This document shows positions 20,956-29,656 of a DNA stretch of 64,000 bases, piece by piece. Each line of letters opens with the position of its first letter. Within the stretch, counting starts at the first letter, position 1. The stretch is taken from contig CAVPKH010000003.1 in assembly GCA_963705635.1 (NCBI GenBank), positions 124,001 to 188,000 on the forward strand, given 5' to 3'. The stretch is from VRUE01 sp963705635. Lineage in GTDB: Bacteria; Actinomycetota; Thermoleophilia; Solirubrobacterales; 70-9. The translations under genes were made by a program, and so were the position numbers. The notes under the pieces are model-generated. The model saw nothing but the letters and a program-made list of their open reading frames with translations. It was not told where the DNA came from and ran no database searches.

Positions 20956-22566
20956 CCGTACCCGCTCGAGGGGATCGAGCGCCTCGGTGGCGATCAGGTG
21001 GCGACAGCGGAAGCGCTGGATCTTCCCGCTCGGCGTCTTCGGCAGCGCGCCCCGGGCGAGGAAGATGCACTCGTCGAGCAGGACCCCGGCCTTCTCCTTG
21101 GCCGTGCTGGAGGCCGCCGCCGCGAGCCGCCGGAAGTCGGCCTGCTCGTCTTTCAGCTCGAGCAGCATGACCAGGCTGGAGCGGCTCTCCCGACCGACGT
21201 CGATCAGGGTCGAGCAGCCGCTGCGCACGGCATCGAAGAGGTCGACGGCGGACTCGACCTCGCCGGCGTAGACGTTGCGACCGGCGACCGAGAGCATGTC
21301 GTCGCAGCGGCCGACGACGTAGAGCTCCCCGTCCTCGATGAAGCCGAGGTCGCCGCTGGCCAGCTCGCCGTCGCGGAAGCGCGCCGCCGTGCGAGCCGGC
21401 TCACGGTGATAGCCGGAGGCGAGGCTGGGTGAGCGGAGGTGGATCTCCGAGAGGCGGTCCGGGTCCTCGAGCCGCAGCTCGACCCCGGCGCGGGGCCTGC
21501 CAAGCGAGATGATCGGCGTCGCCCCCTCGCCTCCCCCGTCGCGGTGGCGGACCTCCTCCTCGGCGAGCGCGGCGCTGTCGATCCAGCGAGCCCGCGGCTC
21601 CTCGTCCGCGTCGACCCCGGTGACGATCAGCGTCGCCTCGGCCATGCCGTAGGCGGGCATCCAGCCCTTGGCGGCCATCCCGAAGGGCGCCAGGGCGGCC
21701 GACGCCGACTCGAGCGCCGACCAGGCGATGCGCTCGCCACCGACCACGCACGTGCGCAGCCGCAGCGGCTTGCGCAGCGGCTGCGTGCGCTGCGCCCGCG
21801 CCGCGACCTGCAGCGCCGACGGGGGCCCGGCCGAGAGGGTGGCGCCGAACTCGGCGCAGTCGCCGAACCAGGTTCGCGGATCGTGGATGAAGCGCTGCGG
21901 GGAGGAGAGGACCAGGTCGAGGTCGTGGGCCCAGGGAAAGAGCAGGCAGCCGAAGGCGCCCATGTCGTGTGAGAGCGGCAGCCACGAGGCCACCGAGTCC
22001 TCGCCGGGGACGGTCGACGTCATCGCCGCGATCATCTCGAGCTGGCTCGCGATCGCTCGCGCGCTCAGCACGCAGCCCTTGGGCGCGCTGGTGCTGCCCG
22101 AGGAGTACTGGATGAAGGCGGGCTCGTCGGGCGCGGGCGGATCCGGCTCGTGGCGGCCGTCGGCCGGCAGCGAGTCCCAGGCGACCAGCTCGACCCGCCC
22201 GCCGATCGGATCGCGGAGCGCCTCGACCAGGCGCTGCTCGAGCAAGAGCATCCGCGAGCCCATGTGGGCGCAGAGCGCGACCAGCTGATCGGCGTATTCC
22301 TCCCTGCCCATCGCCCGCGCCAGGATCGGCAGCGAAGCGATCGCGCCGCCGGCCAGCCAGACCCCGAGCATGCCGCTGACGACCTCGCGGCGGTTGGTCA
22401 GCACGCAGGCGACCGCCTCGCCGCCAACACCGCGCTGGCGCAACCCGGTTGCCGTGCGGTGGGCGCCGGCCACGACCTCGTCCCAGGGAGCCACGGCGAG
22501 GTCGCCTCCCTCCGGGCAGAAGAGCGAGCGCCGCTTCGGCGCGGTGAGTGCATCGAATAGATCCAT
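20935..22566 (-). CDS. Fatty-acyl-AMP ligase-like adenylate-forming enzyme
   Basis: 543 aa. ANL-superfamily motifs: A3 YSSGSTSAPKGCVLS, A5 YGMAEATLIV, A7 SGDLGFIEDGELYVVGR with the hinge and the A10 Lys in PKTPSGKIQR. The WLPLSHDMG block is typical of FAAL/acyl-ACP ligases that load fatty acids onto ACP instead of CoA. Last gene of the minus-strand lipid operon, with a PPTase facing it. Predicted role: activate a starter or product fatty acid as acyl-AMP for the ACP. Substrate unknown. Confidence 0.87.
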   Translation of the reverse strand: MDLFDALTAPKRRSLFCPEGGDLAVAPWDEVVAGAHRTATGLRQRGVGGEAVACVLTNRREVVSGMLGVWLAGGAIASLPILARAMGREEYADQLVALCAHMGSRMLLLEQRLVEALRDPIGGRVELVAWDSLPADGRHEPDPPAPDEPAFIQYSSGSTSAPKGCVLSARAIASQLEMIAAMTSTVPGEDSVASWLPLSHDMGAFGCLLFPWAHDLDLVLSSPQRFIHDPRTWFGDCAEFGATLSAGPPSALQVAARAQRTQPLRKPLRLRTCVVGGERIAWSALESASAALAPFGMAAKGWMPAYGMAEATLIVTGVDADEEPRARWIDSAALAEEEVRHRDGGGEGATPIISLGRPRAGVELRLEDPDRLSEIHLRSPSLASGYHREPARTAARFRDGELASGDLGFIEDGELYVVGRCDDMLSVAGRNVYAGEVESAVDLFDAVRSGCSTLIDVGRESRSSLVMLLELKDEQADFRRLAAAASSTAKEKAGVLLDECIFLARGALPKTPSGKIQRFRCRHLIATEALDPLERVRLRQGVR

Positions 22567-22602
22567 CCGCTCAGGCGAACGTAGGCACGCCCCGGGGGGC
22601 TG

Positions 22603-23439
22603 TCAATTCGGCGCCCCCCAGGCACGTTCGGCCAGCTCGCCGATCAGCCGGGTCAGCCGGCGCCCACCCCATCCGAGCGGCATCTCGCCGGGCTCCTCGC
22701 ACTCGAAGCGGCAATCGGGCAGAGCGCCGGCGTAGGCACGGGCCAGCGCCAGCGGGTGGCGTGGGTCGAGCTCGTCGTGGCTGCCGACGACCAGGGCCGG
22801 AACCTCGATCGAGGCCAGCTGGGCGAGGCGCTCGAAGGGCCTCGAGAGCAGGTTGGACTCGATCGCGTCGGCGATCGCGACCAGGTCTTCGTGGGCCGCC
22901 AGCCGGCGCCGGGTCAGCGCCTGCGCCGCGCTGATCGCGGCCCGCTTGCCCGCCAGGCCGTTTGGCACCTGCAGCGCCGCGACGAAGCCGCCGATCCCGT
23001 CCTCCCTGACGCCGGCGGAGAGCGAGCGGGCCTCGCTCACATGCTCGGCCTTCGGGTGGTCGTCGGGGTCGAAGGCGGGAGAGATGACGGCGAGGCCGGC
23101 CGCTCGCCGCGGCTCCGCAAGGGCGAGCCGAAGCGCCGTGTGGGCGCCCATCGAGATGCCGGCCAGCGCCGCCCGCTCGACCTCGAAGGCGTCCATCACG
23201 GCAAGCAGGTCGGCGCTGAGCAGGTCGTAGCCGTAGGCGCCCGGGCCGGCGGCCGCCGTGGAGCGGCCGTGGCCGCGGGCGTCGAAGGCGATCACCCGGA
23301 AGCCGCGGCGGGCGAGCGCGGGGGCGCCGCCGAAGGCCTGGTCGGCGGTCATCGTCAGGCCATGGAGGAGGACGATCGGCGGGCCGTCGGGGGTCCCCAG
23401 CTCCCAGGCGGCGAGGACCGGCCCGCTTGCCGTTGGCAC
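22603..23439 (-). CDS. Alpha/beta-hydrolase
   Basis: 278 aa from GTG 23439, which places the start just after the acyltransferase stop (23469). Oxyanion HGLTM (PPIVLLHGLTMTADQAF), nucleophile elbow GISMGAH with Ser, and an acid in VVGSHDELDP. The expected C-terminal His is not obvious: the region reads PGEMPLGWGG. Possibly a type II thioesterase releasing mis-primed chains, or an esterase. In the same operon as AT and FAAL (30-bp gap upstream, 37-bp downstream). Confidence 0.8.
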   Translation of the reverse strand: MPTASGPVLAAWELGTPDGPPIVLLHGLTMTADQAFGGAPALARRGFRVIAFDARGHGRSTAAAGPGAYGYDLLSADLLAVMDAFEVERAALAGISMGAHTALRLALAEPRRAAGLAVISPAFDPDDHPKAEHVSEARSLSAGVREDGIGGFVAALQVPNGLAGKRAAISAAQALTRRRLAAHEDLVAIADAIESNLLSRPFERLAQLASIEVPALVVGSHDELDPRHPLALARAYAGALPDCRFECEEPGEMPLGWGGRRLTRLIGELAERAWGAPN

Positions 23440-23468
23440 GGGCTTCTGCCGCCGTGGAGGGGCCGCGG

Positions 23469-24705
23469 TCAGATGCCCGTCCTCGCCATCGCCGCCGGCA
23501 GTAGCTGCTCGACCGCCGCCGGCCTGCCGGCAGCGAAGAGGGCCGCGGCCGTCTCGACCAGGGGCTTCGAGGAGCTCGCGCCGACCCGGGTCGCGACCAC
23601 CGGCACCTCGGCGATCTCCGCCAGCAGGGGCGCCAGGGTGCGGCCCGGCCCGACCTCGACCAGCAGATCGGCCTCGGCCGCCGCGATCGCCGCCGCCTCG
23701 GCAAAGCGAACCGGGCTGACGACCTGGCGCAGGAGCAGCCCGGGCAGGTCGGCGTCCTTGGCGAGGATGTTGCCGGTCACCGTCGACGCCAGCGGCCGGC
23801 GCGGCGGGCAGAACCACTCATCGGCAAGGCTGCGACGCAAGGCCGGCAGCGCCGGCAGCATCAGCGGCGAGTGGAAGGCGCCCACGACCGGGAGCCGCTT
23901 CGCCCGCAGCCCGTCCGCCTTCGCTCGCCGCAGGAACGCCTCCACCGCGGCGGTGTCGCCGGGAACAGACCAACTGCCGGGGAGAGTTGTGGCAGGCGAT
24001 CGTCAGCGGCGCCCCCGCGACGAGGCTGACGACGGCAGCTCGATCCCCCCGCACGGTGGCCATCGCCCCTTGGGCGACGGCGTTGGAGGTCATCGCCGCC
24101 CCCCGGGCGCGGGCGATCCGCAGCAGGGCTGGCCTGTCGATCGCGCCCGCCCAGTGCAGGGCCATCAGCTCGCCAAGGCTGTGGCCGACGGCGATGTCAG
24201 CGTCACCTTGGAGCGCGCGCAGCACCTCCATGCCCGCCAGCGATGCGGCAACCACCGAGAGCTGGACCAGCTCATCGGGCGCCTCGTCCGGAGCCTCGGG
24301 CAGCGCCGCCTCGGCAAAGGCGGTCGCCGCCGCGGGAACGCGCTCGGCCAACGGCCCGGCCTCGGTCGGGGCCGGAGGGCACTGGCCGGGGAAGAGCAGC
24401 CCGATCCGCAGCCGCCGCCCAGAGCCGACGAAGGCGTTGCCGCTGGCCCTGAGCCCGGCGCCGCCGAGCAGTCGCTCCGCCTCGCTTGCCCCGGCGCGCG
24501 CCTGCTCCAGGGTCGAGGCAACGATCGCGCAGCGCAGTGGCTGGTCCGCCGCAAGCTCCCGACCGAGCCGAAGGGCGAGCTCGTCGACCCCCGCCCTGCC
24601 CTCGCCTGGGTCGGCGAGGGCGGCCAGCTCGGCCAGGCGGGCCCGCATCGCCGTGTTGTCGGAGGCGCCGAGGGCGAGTAGGCGGGGATCGTCCGTTGCG
24701 GACAT
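23469..24705 (-). CDS. Malonyl-transferase-like acyltransferase (FabD/AT type); one frameshift
   Basis: About 411 aa. LLFPGQC resembles the PGQG loop; active-site Ser in GHSLGELMALHW; after a frame change near 23960 come the active-site His in VVGAFHSPLM and EVGPGRTLAPLL. The GAFHS box is closer to malonyl-type AT (HAFH) than methylmalonyl-type (YASH). It should load the extender unit onto the ACP encoded upstream. The start at 24705 is chosen because the family N-terminus follows, but an ATG at 24751 in another frame cannot be excluded. Confidence 0.83.
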
Positions 24706-24791
24706 CGATCCCAGCCTGCTCCGGGGTGTAGCGGGAGTCAAAGAACGGCATCGACGAGCCACGGCACCCCCGAGCGGCTGCGGGGCGAGCC

Positions 24792-25269
24792 TCAGCGGCG
24801 GGCGCGCAGCCAGACCGCCTCCAGCTCCACGGTCATCGCCGCCACCCCGCTCTGCTTGACGATCTGCCAGGCACCGATGACGAGGCCGAGCTCCGGCGTC
24901 CACGCCTCCAGGCGGACGATCTCCGCCGCGGCGTGGATCGTGTCGCCGCACCTGACCGGCTCCAGCAGCCGCAGGTCGTTGATCCGCCGCAGCGCCCGCA
25001 CGTAGTCGTTGGGGATCAGGCCGATCAAGTAGCTCAGCGCAAGGAGATCCGGGGCTACCGCCTGGGCGCCCGGCGGGCCGCCGCGATCGCCCGAGTCGAG
25101 GCGAGCTTCCCCGGCCAGGCCGGCGAAGCGGACGAGGTCGAACTCGGTGATCGTGCGGCCCTTGCTGACGTAGGCGTCGCCGACCGCGAGCTCGTCGAAG
25201 GGCGCGGCCAGGCGCTCGTCAGTGCCCCAGGACGGCGCCGGCCGCGAGCTCGCCGCCCACGGTCGTCAT
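24792..25269 (-). CDS. MaoC-like hotdog protein lacking the catalytic dyad; one frameshift
   Basis: About 158 aa; ATG 25269 overlaps the previous stop (ATGA). The frame changes near 25215 and then reads FDELAVGDAYVSKGRTITEF, FAGLAGE and LLALSYLIGLIPNDYVRALR. Compared with the MaoC at 10895-11458, the segment that should carry Asp-x4-His (DWHPAHSD there) is replaced by ARLDSGDRGGPP and the RVAHGM box by APDLLAL, so it is probably catalytically dead. A HadA/HadC-like partner role is inferred. Confidence 0.7.
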
Positions 25270-25848
25270 GCCTTGGCGGGGTCGAGGCCGAGCACGGCGC
25301 GGGCGCGCTCCGCCATCGCCGGCATCAGCTGGCCGGCCATCGCTTCCAGCCTGTCGAGCCGCATCATCCGCACGTAGAAGTAGACGTGGACCTCGCCGGC
25401 CACCTCTTCCCCCTTCGCCGAGGACCGCGCACTCGACCTCGACGTTGACCTTGCGCGAGCCCTGCAGCCGCTCGGCCGCCGCGGCGCTGTCGCCGACGAA
25501 GCGCGCGCGCGAGCGCAGCTCGCCGCGCGGGCGCCGCCGCGGCCTGAACCTGGTTCGCCGGGTCAGCACCAGCGGCATCGGCCGCGTCTCGGCGCCCGCC
25601 CCGTGCAGCGCCAGCGCATCGCAGACCGAGATCCCGGCGGCGACCTCGCCGACCGTGAAGACGGCCGCCGGCGACTGCCCGCCATCGCGATCCAGCAGAT
25701 CGGCCCGGGCGGGCAGCGTCACCGTCGCCGGGCCGGCGGGGTCGGGCCGCTGGAAGCGCATGCCGAGGTGGACGTGGAACGGCACCTCGCGAAAGCCGTG
25801 GAAATCGTCGGGGTAGGCAGACCCTCGGCGGGCCGGCCGCCACCTCAT
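25266..25848 (-). CDS. PaaI/DUF4442-like hotdog thioesterase; one frameshift
   Basis: About 193 aa; ATG 25848 overlaps the KAS stop (ATGA). VHLGMRFQRPDPAGPATVTL and AVFTVGEVAAGISVCDAL fit a single-hotdog acyl-thioesterase. The frame shifts near 25420 (run of Gs in GAAGGGGGAA on the coding strand), after which EVAGEVHVYFYVRMMRLDRL completes the domain. The terminal helix ends LDPAKA, with TGA overlapping the next ATG. Predicted to act on ACP-bound acyl chains in this operon; could instead be a non-catalytic hotdog. Confidence 0.65.
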
Positions 25849-27062
25849 GCCTCGATCGCGAGCACGGCGTTGTGGCCGCCGAAAGCAAACGAGTTCGAGA
25901 TCGCGACGAGGCGCCCGTCGCCGTTGGCCCTGCCGTTGGGCGGCGGCAGCGGGACCGGATCGCCGGGCACGTAGTCGAGGTCGAGGCCCTCTTCGGGAAC
26001 CTCGAGGCCGACCGTGGGCGGCGCGACCCGGTTGCGCAGCGCTAACAGCGTGGCGATCGCCTCGACCGCGCCGGCGCCGCCGATCGAGTGCCCGACGACC
26101 GACTTGGTCGAGCTGACCGGGATCCGGTGCGCATGTTCGCCGAGGGCGACCTTCAGCGCGTTGGTCTCGGCCCGATCGTTGGCGTCGGTCGAGGTGCCGT
26201 GCGCGTTGACGTAATCGACCCCCTCCGCGGCGTGACCGGCGTCGGCGAGCGCGGTGCGGATCGCGTGGGCGCAGATCTTCCCGTCCTCGGCCGGAGCGGT
26301 GAGGTGGTAGCCGTCGGTGGAGGAGCCGTAGCCGGAGACGTAGCCGAGCACCTCGGCGCCGCGGGCCTCGGCCTTCTCGCCCTGCTCGAGGATCAGGATG
26401 CCGCCGCCCTCGGCCATGACGAAGCCGTCGCGGCGCTCGTCGAAGGGCCGGCGGACGCCCGACTGCGACAGCGCCCCGGCCATTTTGAAGGCAGCGAGGA
26501 TGGAGGGTGTCAGGCAGGCCTCGGTGCCGCCGACGATCACGGCGTCAGCGTCGTCCTGGCGCAGCATCCGCAACCCCTCGCCGATCGCTTGGGCGCTCGA
26601 GGAGCAGGCCGAGGCGACCGCCCGGCTCTCGCCGCGGAAGCCGTGCGCGATGGCGAGCACCGCCGGCATCGCGTTCGGCGTCGAGGCCGGGATCGTCAGC
26701 GGCCAAACCGAGTCGGCGCCGTCGCTCTCAAGCGCCTGGTACTGGTCGAAGAGGACCTGGGTGCCGCCGAGCGAGACGCCGAGCACGCAGGCGACACGGT
26801 GCGGGTCGTACGGCGTCCCGCCCTCCTCCCAGCCCGCCTGCGCCGCCGCCTCGCGGGCGGCGACGATGCCGAACTGCACGAAGCGCTCGGTGCGGCGAAG
26901 CTGCTTGCGCGACATGAATTCCGAGGGGTCGAACCCGCTGCACTCGCCGACCCCGTTCTCGAGCCCGCAGCGCCGTCGCGCCAGCGCTCGTAGAGGGTGT
27001 CGGCGCGTCGCCGAGCAGGGTGATCACGCCGACCCCGGTGATCGCCGCGGGCGCCTGCTCAC
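25845..27062 (-). CDS. 3-oxoacyl-ACP synthase, KAS II/FabF type; N-terminal frameshifts
   Basis: About 405 aa. Catalytic triad: Cys in ASACSSSAQAI, His in VNAHGTSTDAND, His in VVGHSIGGAG with the preceding Lys (STKS). From 26915 downstream the frame is clean; upstream it changes near 26960, 26995 and 27040, but AITGVGVITLLGDAPT and GECSGFDPSEFMS are readable. The GTG at 27062 overlaps the ACP stop (GTGA). It performs decarboxylative condensation of malonyl-ACP with an acyl primer. No separate chain-length factor is present, so it is a stand-alone FabF-like enzyme. Confidence 0.88.
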
Positions 27063-27279
27063 GTCAGGTACCCGAGCAGCACCTGCTGGGCATCGCCGAG
27101 CGTCCTCACGTCTTCGAAATCGTCGGGACTGACTTCGATGCCGAACTCCTGGTGCAGGATCTGGGCCAGCTCGAACATGTCGAGCGAGTCGATCTCCAGC
27201 TCTTCGAGCGTCGCCTCCAGGCTCGTCATGTCGGGTCAGCGCCGAATTCGATCAGCGCCTCCAGGATGCGGGTCTCCAT
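27059..27279 (-). CDS. Acyl carrier protein; one frameshift
   Basis: About 73 aa. The first 16 residues (METRILEALIEFGADP) and the rest (MTSLEATLEELEIDSLDMFE) are in adjacent frames, with a one-base deletion near 27235. The attachment Ser is in the EIDSLDMFELAQIL helix II motif; it ends QQVLLGYLT. It carries growing chains for KAS, AT, SDR and dehydratases encoded around it and should be modified by the PPTase at 20229-20955. It sits between SDR (23 bp) and KAS (4-bp overlap). Confidence 0.86.
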
Positions 27280-27302
27280 CTTCTCCGCTGCTGGCGGGGT
27301 AC

Positions 27303-28172
27303 TCAGCTCCGTCTCTCCTCCTCATCCGAATCGTCGAGTGCAATTCCCGCTGGCGCCGGCCGGCCGCGCGGCGAGAAGATCGCCAACCCGGCCGTGAGGC
27401 CGCCATCGATGTGAACAACCGCCCCGTTGACATAAGCGGCCTCGCTGGAAGCCAGGTAACGCGCCAGCCCGGCGATCTCCTCGGGCTCGGCCACGCGCCG
27501 CGGCGGCATCGCCGCTCCCCATTCCTCGTCCATCTCGCCGACGAAGCCGGTGTTGACCAGGCCGGGGGCGATCGCGTTCACCGTCACCCCGCGGCGGGCG
27601 ACCTCGATCGCCAGGGTGCGCGTCATCGCCTCGACCCCCGCCTTCGACGCCGCGTAGGCGGCCTGCCCGGGCAGCGGCCGGGCAGCGGAGGCGGAGGAGA
27701 CGTTGACGATCCGCCCGAAGCGCTGGCGGACCATGCGGCCCAGCGCCCGCTTGATCGTGTTGAACTGTCCTGTCAGGTTGACGTCGACGACGCGCATCCA
27801 GGCCTCGCGCTCGAGGAAGCCGACCGGCAGGTCGCGCTTGATGCCGGCGTTGTCGGCTCGTCGAGGACCGGGCGAGCTCGTCTTCGGCGCGCTGGAACAT
27901 CGCCTCGACGGCATCCGGATCGGCCAGGTCGGCCTCGACCGGGATGCCCGCCCGCCGTCGCGCTCGATGCCCGCCACGACTGCGGCGGCGCCGGTTGCGT
28001 CGGCGCTGTAGTTCACGCATACCGGCCGGCCGGTATGCGCCAGCTCCCTGGCGATCGCCGCGCCGATTCCCCGCCCGGCGCCGGTGACCAGCGCGCATCC
28101 CGTCCCGGATCGCACGCCGTCGCCCCCAGATACGCCGAAGTTCGTCACACCGCGGGTATAGCTGATGGCCAT
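27303..28172 (-). CDS. SDR-family 3-oxoacyl-ACP reductase (FabG-like), compensated frameshifts
   Basis: 289 aa. NADP motif LVTGAGRGIGAAIA, catalytic SSASAARPLPGQAAYAASK (Ser-Tyr-x3-Lys) and VNAIAPGLVNTGF. Between about 27855 and 27945 the frame leaves and returns: the correct text IPVEADLADPDAVEAMFQRA is in another frame, and NNAG appears as DNAG. Start ATG 28172 or a GTG near 28120; the first ~25 residues are not typical of FabG. First gene of the minus-strand lipid operon; reduces the 3-keto group formed by the KAS. Confidence 0.83.
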   Translation of the reverse strand: MAISYTRGVTNFGVSGGDGVRSGTGCALVTGAGRGIGAAIARELAHTGRPVCVNYSADATGAAAVVAGIERDGGRASRSRPTWPIRMPSRRCSSAPKTSSPGPRRADNAGIKRDLPVGFLEREAWMRVVDVNLTGQFNTIKRALGRMVRQRFGRIVNVSSASAARPLPGQAAYAASKAGVEAMTRTLAIEVARRGVTVNAIAPGLVNTGFVGEMDEEWGAAMPPRRVAEPEEIAGLARYLASSEAAYVNGAVVHIDGGLTAGLAIFSPRGRPAPAGIALDDSDEEERRS

Positions 28173-28302
28173 CGAGCCGCCAAACCCGTGCGGGCGCCGC
28201 CATCGGCTTGGATCCCGGCCTTTTTGGAGCCAACCCCCCCGGCCCCTACAGTGCCCTGGAGATCGCTGGCAGCGACCCGGCAGCGGGACCGCGGAGGCGC
28301 CG

Positions 28303-28734
28303 ATGAGCGTCGAGGCCGTGGGCCCCGATCCGTTCGTCACCCAGACGCAGTCGCGCCTCGTCGAAGCCAGCCCGCGGCGGGCCGTCGTCGAACAGCCCGC
28401 GGCGGCGGCACTCGACAACCACGTCGGCGTGCGCCACGCAAGCGCCCTGCACGCCGCCGGCTACGAGGCCTCGCGGGCGCTGCTCAGCGCCAGCCTCGAC
28501 GGGCCCGGCCGGCGCGACCTGAGCCTGGTCGAGAGTGAGATCGAGTACACCGCGGTCGGGCTGGGCCCGCTGACCACGGTCGCCGAGCTCACCGGGGACG
28601 ACTGGACCCGGCTGGGTGATCTCACCGAGGGAGGGCGCGTCACCCTGGACACCGCGGTCACCACCTCAGACGCCGAGGGCAAGCCGGTGGCCCGCCTCCG
28701 CCTCTCCTGGTCGGTCTCCGCGGGCGGCGGCTAG
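28303..28734 (+). CDS. DUF4442/YiiD-type hotdog thioesterase-like protein
   Basis: 143 aa. ATG 28303 preceded by GGAGG at a good distance. ALDNHVGVRHASALHAAGYE matches the N-distal loop of DUF4442 (N-x-x-G-x-x-H-A-x-A), followed by SEIEYTAVGLGPLTTVAEL and TTSDAEGKPVARLRLSW, hotdog strands. The family includes acyl-thioesterases. Divergent from the SDR operon and convergent with the dehalogenase-like gene, whose stop codon overlaps its own (CTAG at 28731-28734). Confidence 0.72.
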   Translation: MSVEAVGPDPFVTQTQSRLVEASPRRAVVEQPAAAALDNHVGVRHASALHAAGYEASRALLSASLDGPGRRDLSLVESEIEYTAVGLGPLTTVAELTGDDWTRLGDLTEGGRVTLDTAVTTSDAEGKPVARLRLSWSVSAGGG

Positions 28735-29656
28735 GCGAGGTCGGCGAGCCAGCCGAGCACCAGCTCCGCTGCCTCCTCGCCGCGGTCCTCGGGGAGGAAG
28801 TGACCGGCGCCGGGGACGACGAGCGGCGGCTCGCGGCGCAGGGCGCCGGTGACCCACTCGCCCAGCTCCAGCGGGAAGAGCAGGTCGGACTCTCCCAGAG
28901 GGTGAGCGTCGGCCGGCTGTCCTTGCGCATCGCCTTCATCGTCCTCCAGCAGGCCCTGGCGGCGGGCAGGTCGGGGGAGCGCGGCAACACCCGCAGGGGG
29001 AAGGCGCGCGCGCCGGCCTTCGAGGCGGGGTCGGCAAAGGGCGCTTCGTAGCCGCGCCGCGCCGCGGGCGCGAGCTCACCGGCGCAGCCGGCGTCGACGA
29101 GGTCGGCGATCGAGACGTCCGCGGTGCGCTCCAGGTAGTCGTGCGCCTGCCACCAGACCGGCGGCATCGTCTGGCGGCCGGTGAAGAACGGGGTGTCGAT
29201 CAGGATGAACCGGCTGAACCGCTGCGGGACGTCAACCGCGAGCCGCAGGCCGATCGGACCGCCCCAATCGTGCCCGATCAGGGTGATGCCGGTCAGGTCG
29301 AGGGACTCGATCACGTGCAGGCACGCTTCGGTGTGCCTCGCGTAGCTGTACCAATCGAGGTCGAGCGGCTTGTCGGAGCGGCCGAAGCCCGGGTAGTCGA
29401 TCGCCACGCAGCGGAAGCCGGCGTCGCGCAGCGGCGCGATCATCTGGCGGAAGAGGAACGACCAGGTCGGCTCGCCGTGCAGCAAGAGGACCGGCGGGCC
29501 GGCGCCGAGGTCGAGGTAGGCGATCCTCAGCCCGTCCCACACCGTGTAGCTCGGCTCGAAGTCGAAGTCCGGCAGGCGCTCGAATCGCCGCTCGGGCGTG
29601 CGGCTCACCCCGACCGCGCCGGGGCCCGCGACCGCGGTCGCTACCGGATCATCCAT
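28731..29656 (-). CDS. Haloalkane-dehalogenase-like alpha/beta-hydrolase; one frameshift near the C-terminus
   Basis: About 307 aa. HGEPTWSFLFRQM is the diagnostic oxyanion/halide-side motif of haloalkane dehalogenases; nucleophile Asp followed by Trp in LIGHDWGGPIGLR. The last ~55 codons are one frame away from about 28905: SDLLFPLELGEWVTGALR then the catalytic His in GAGHFLPED. The family cleaves carbon-halogen bonds by an Asp-ester intermediate. The ATG overlaps the halogenase-like gene by 16 bp, so they are co-transcribed. Epoxide hydrolase activity is a possible alternative. Confidence 0.85.
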
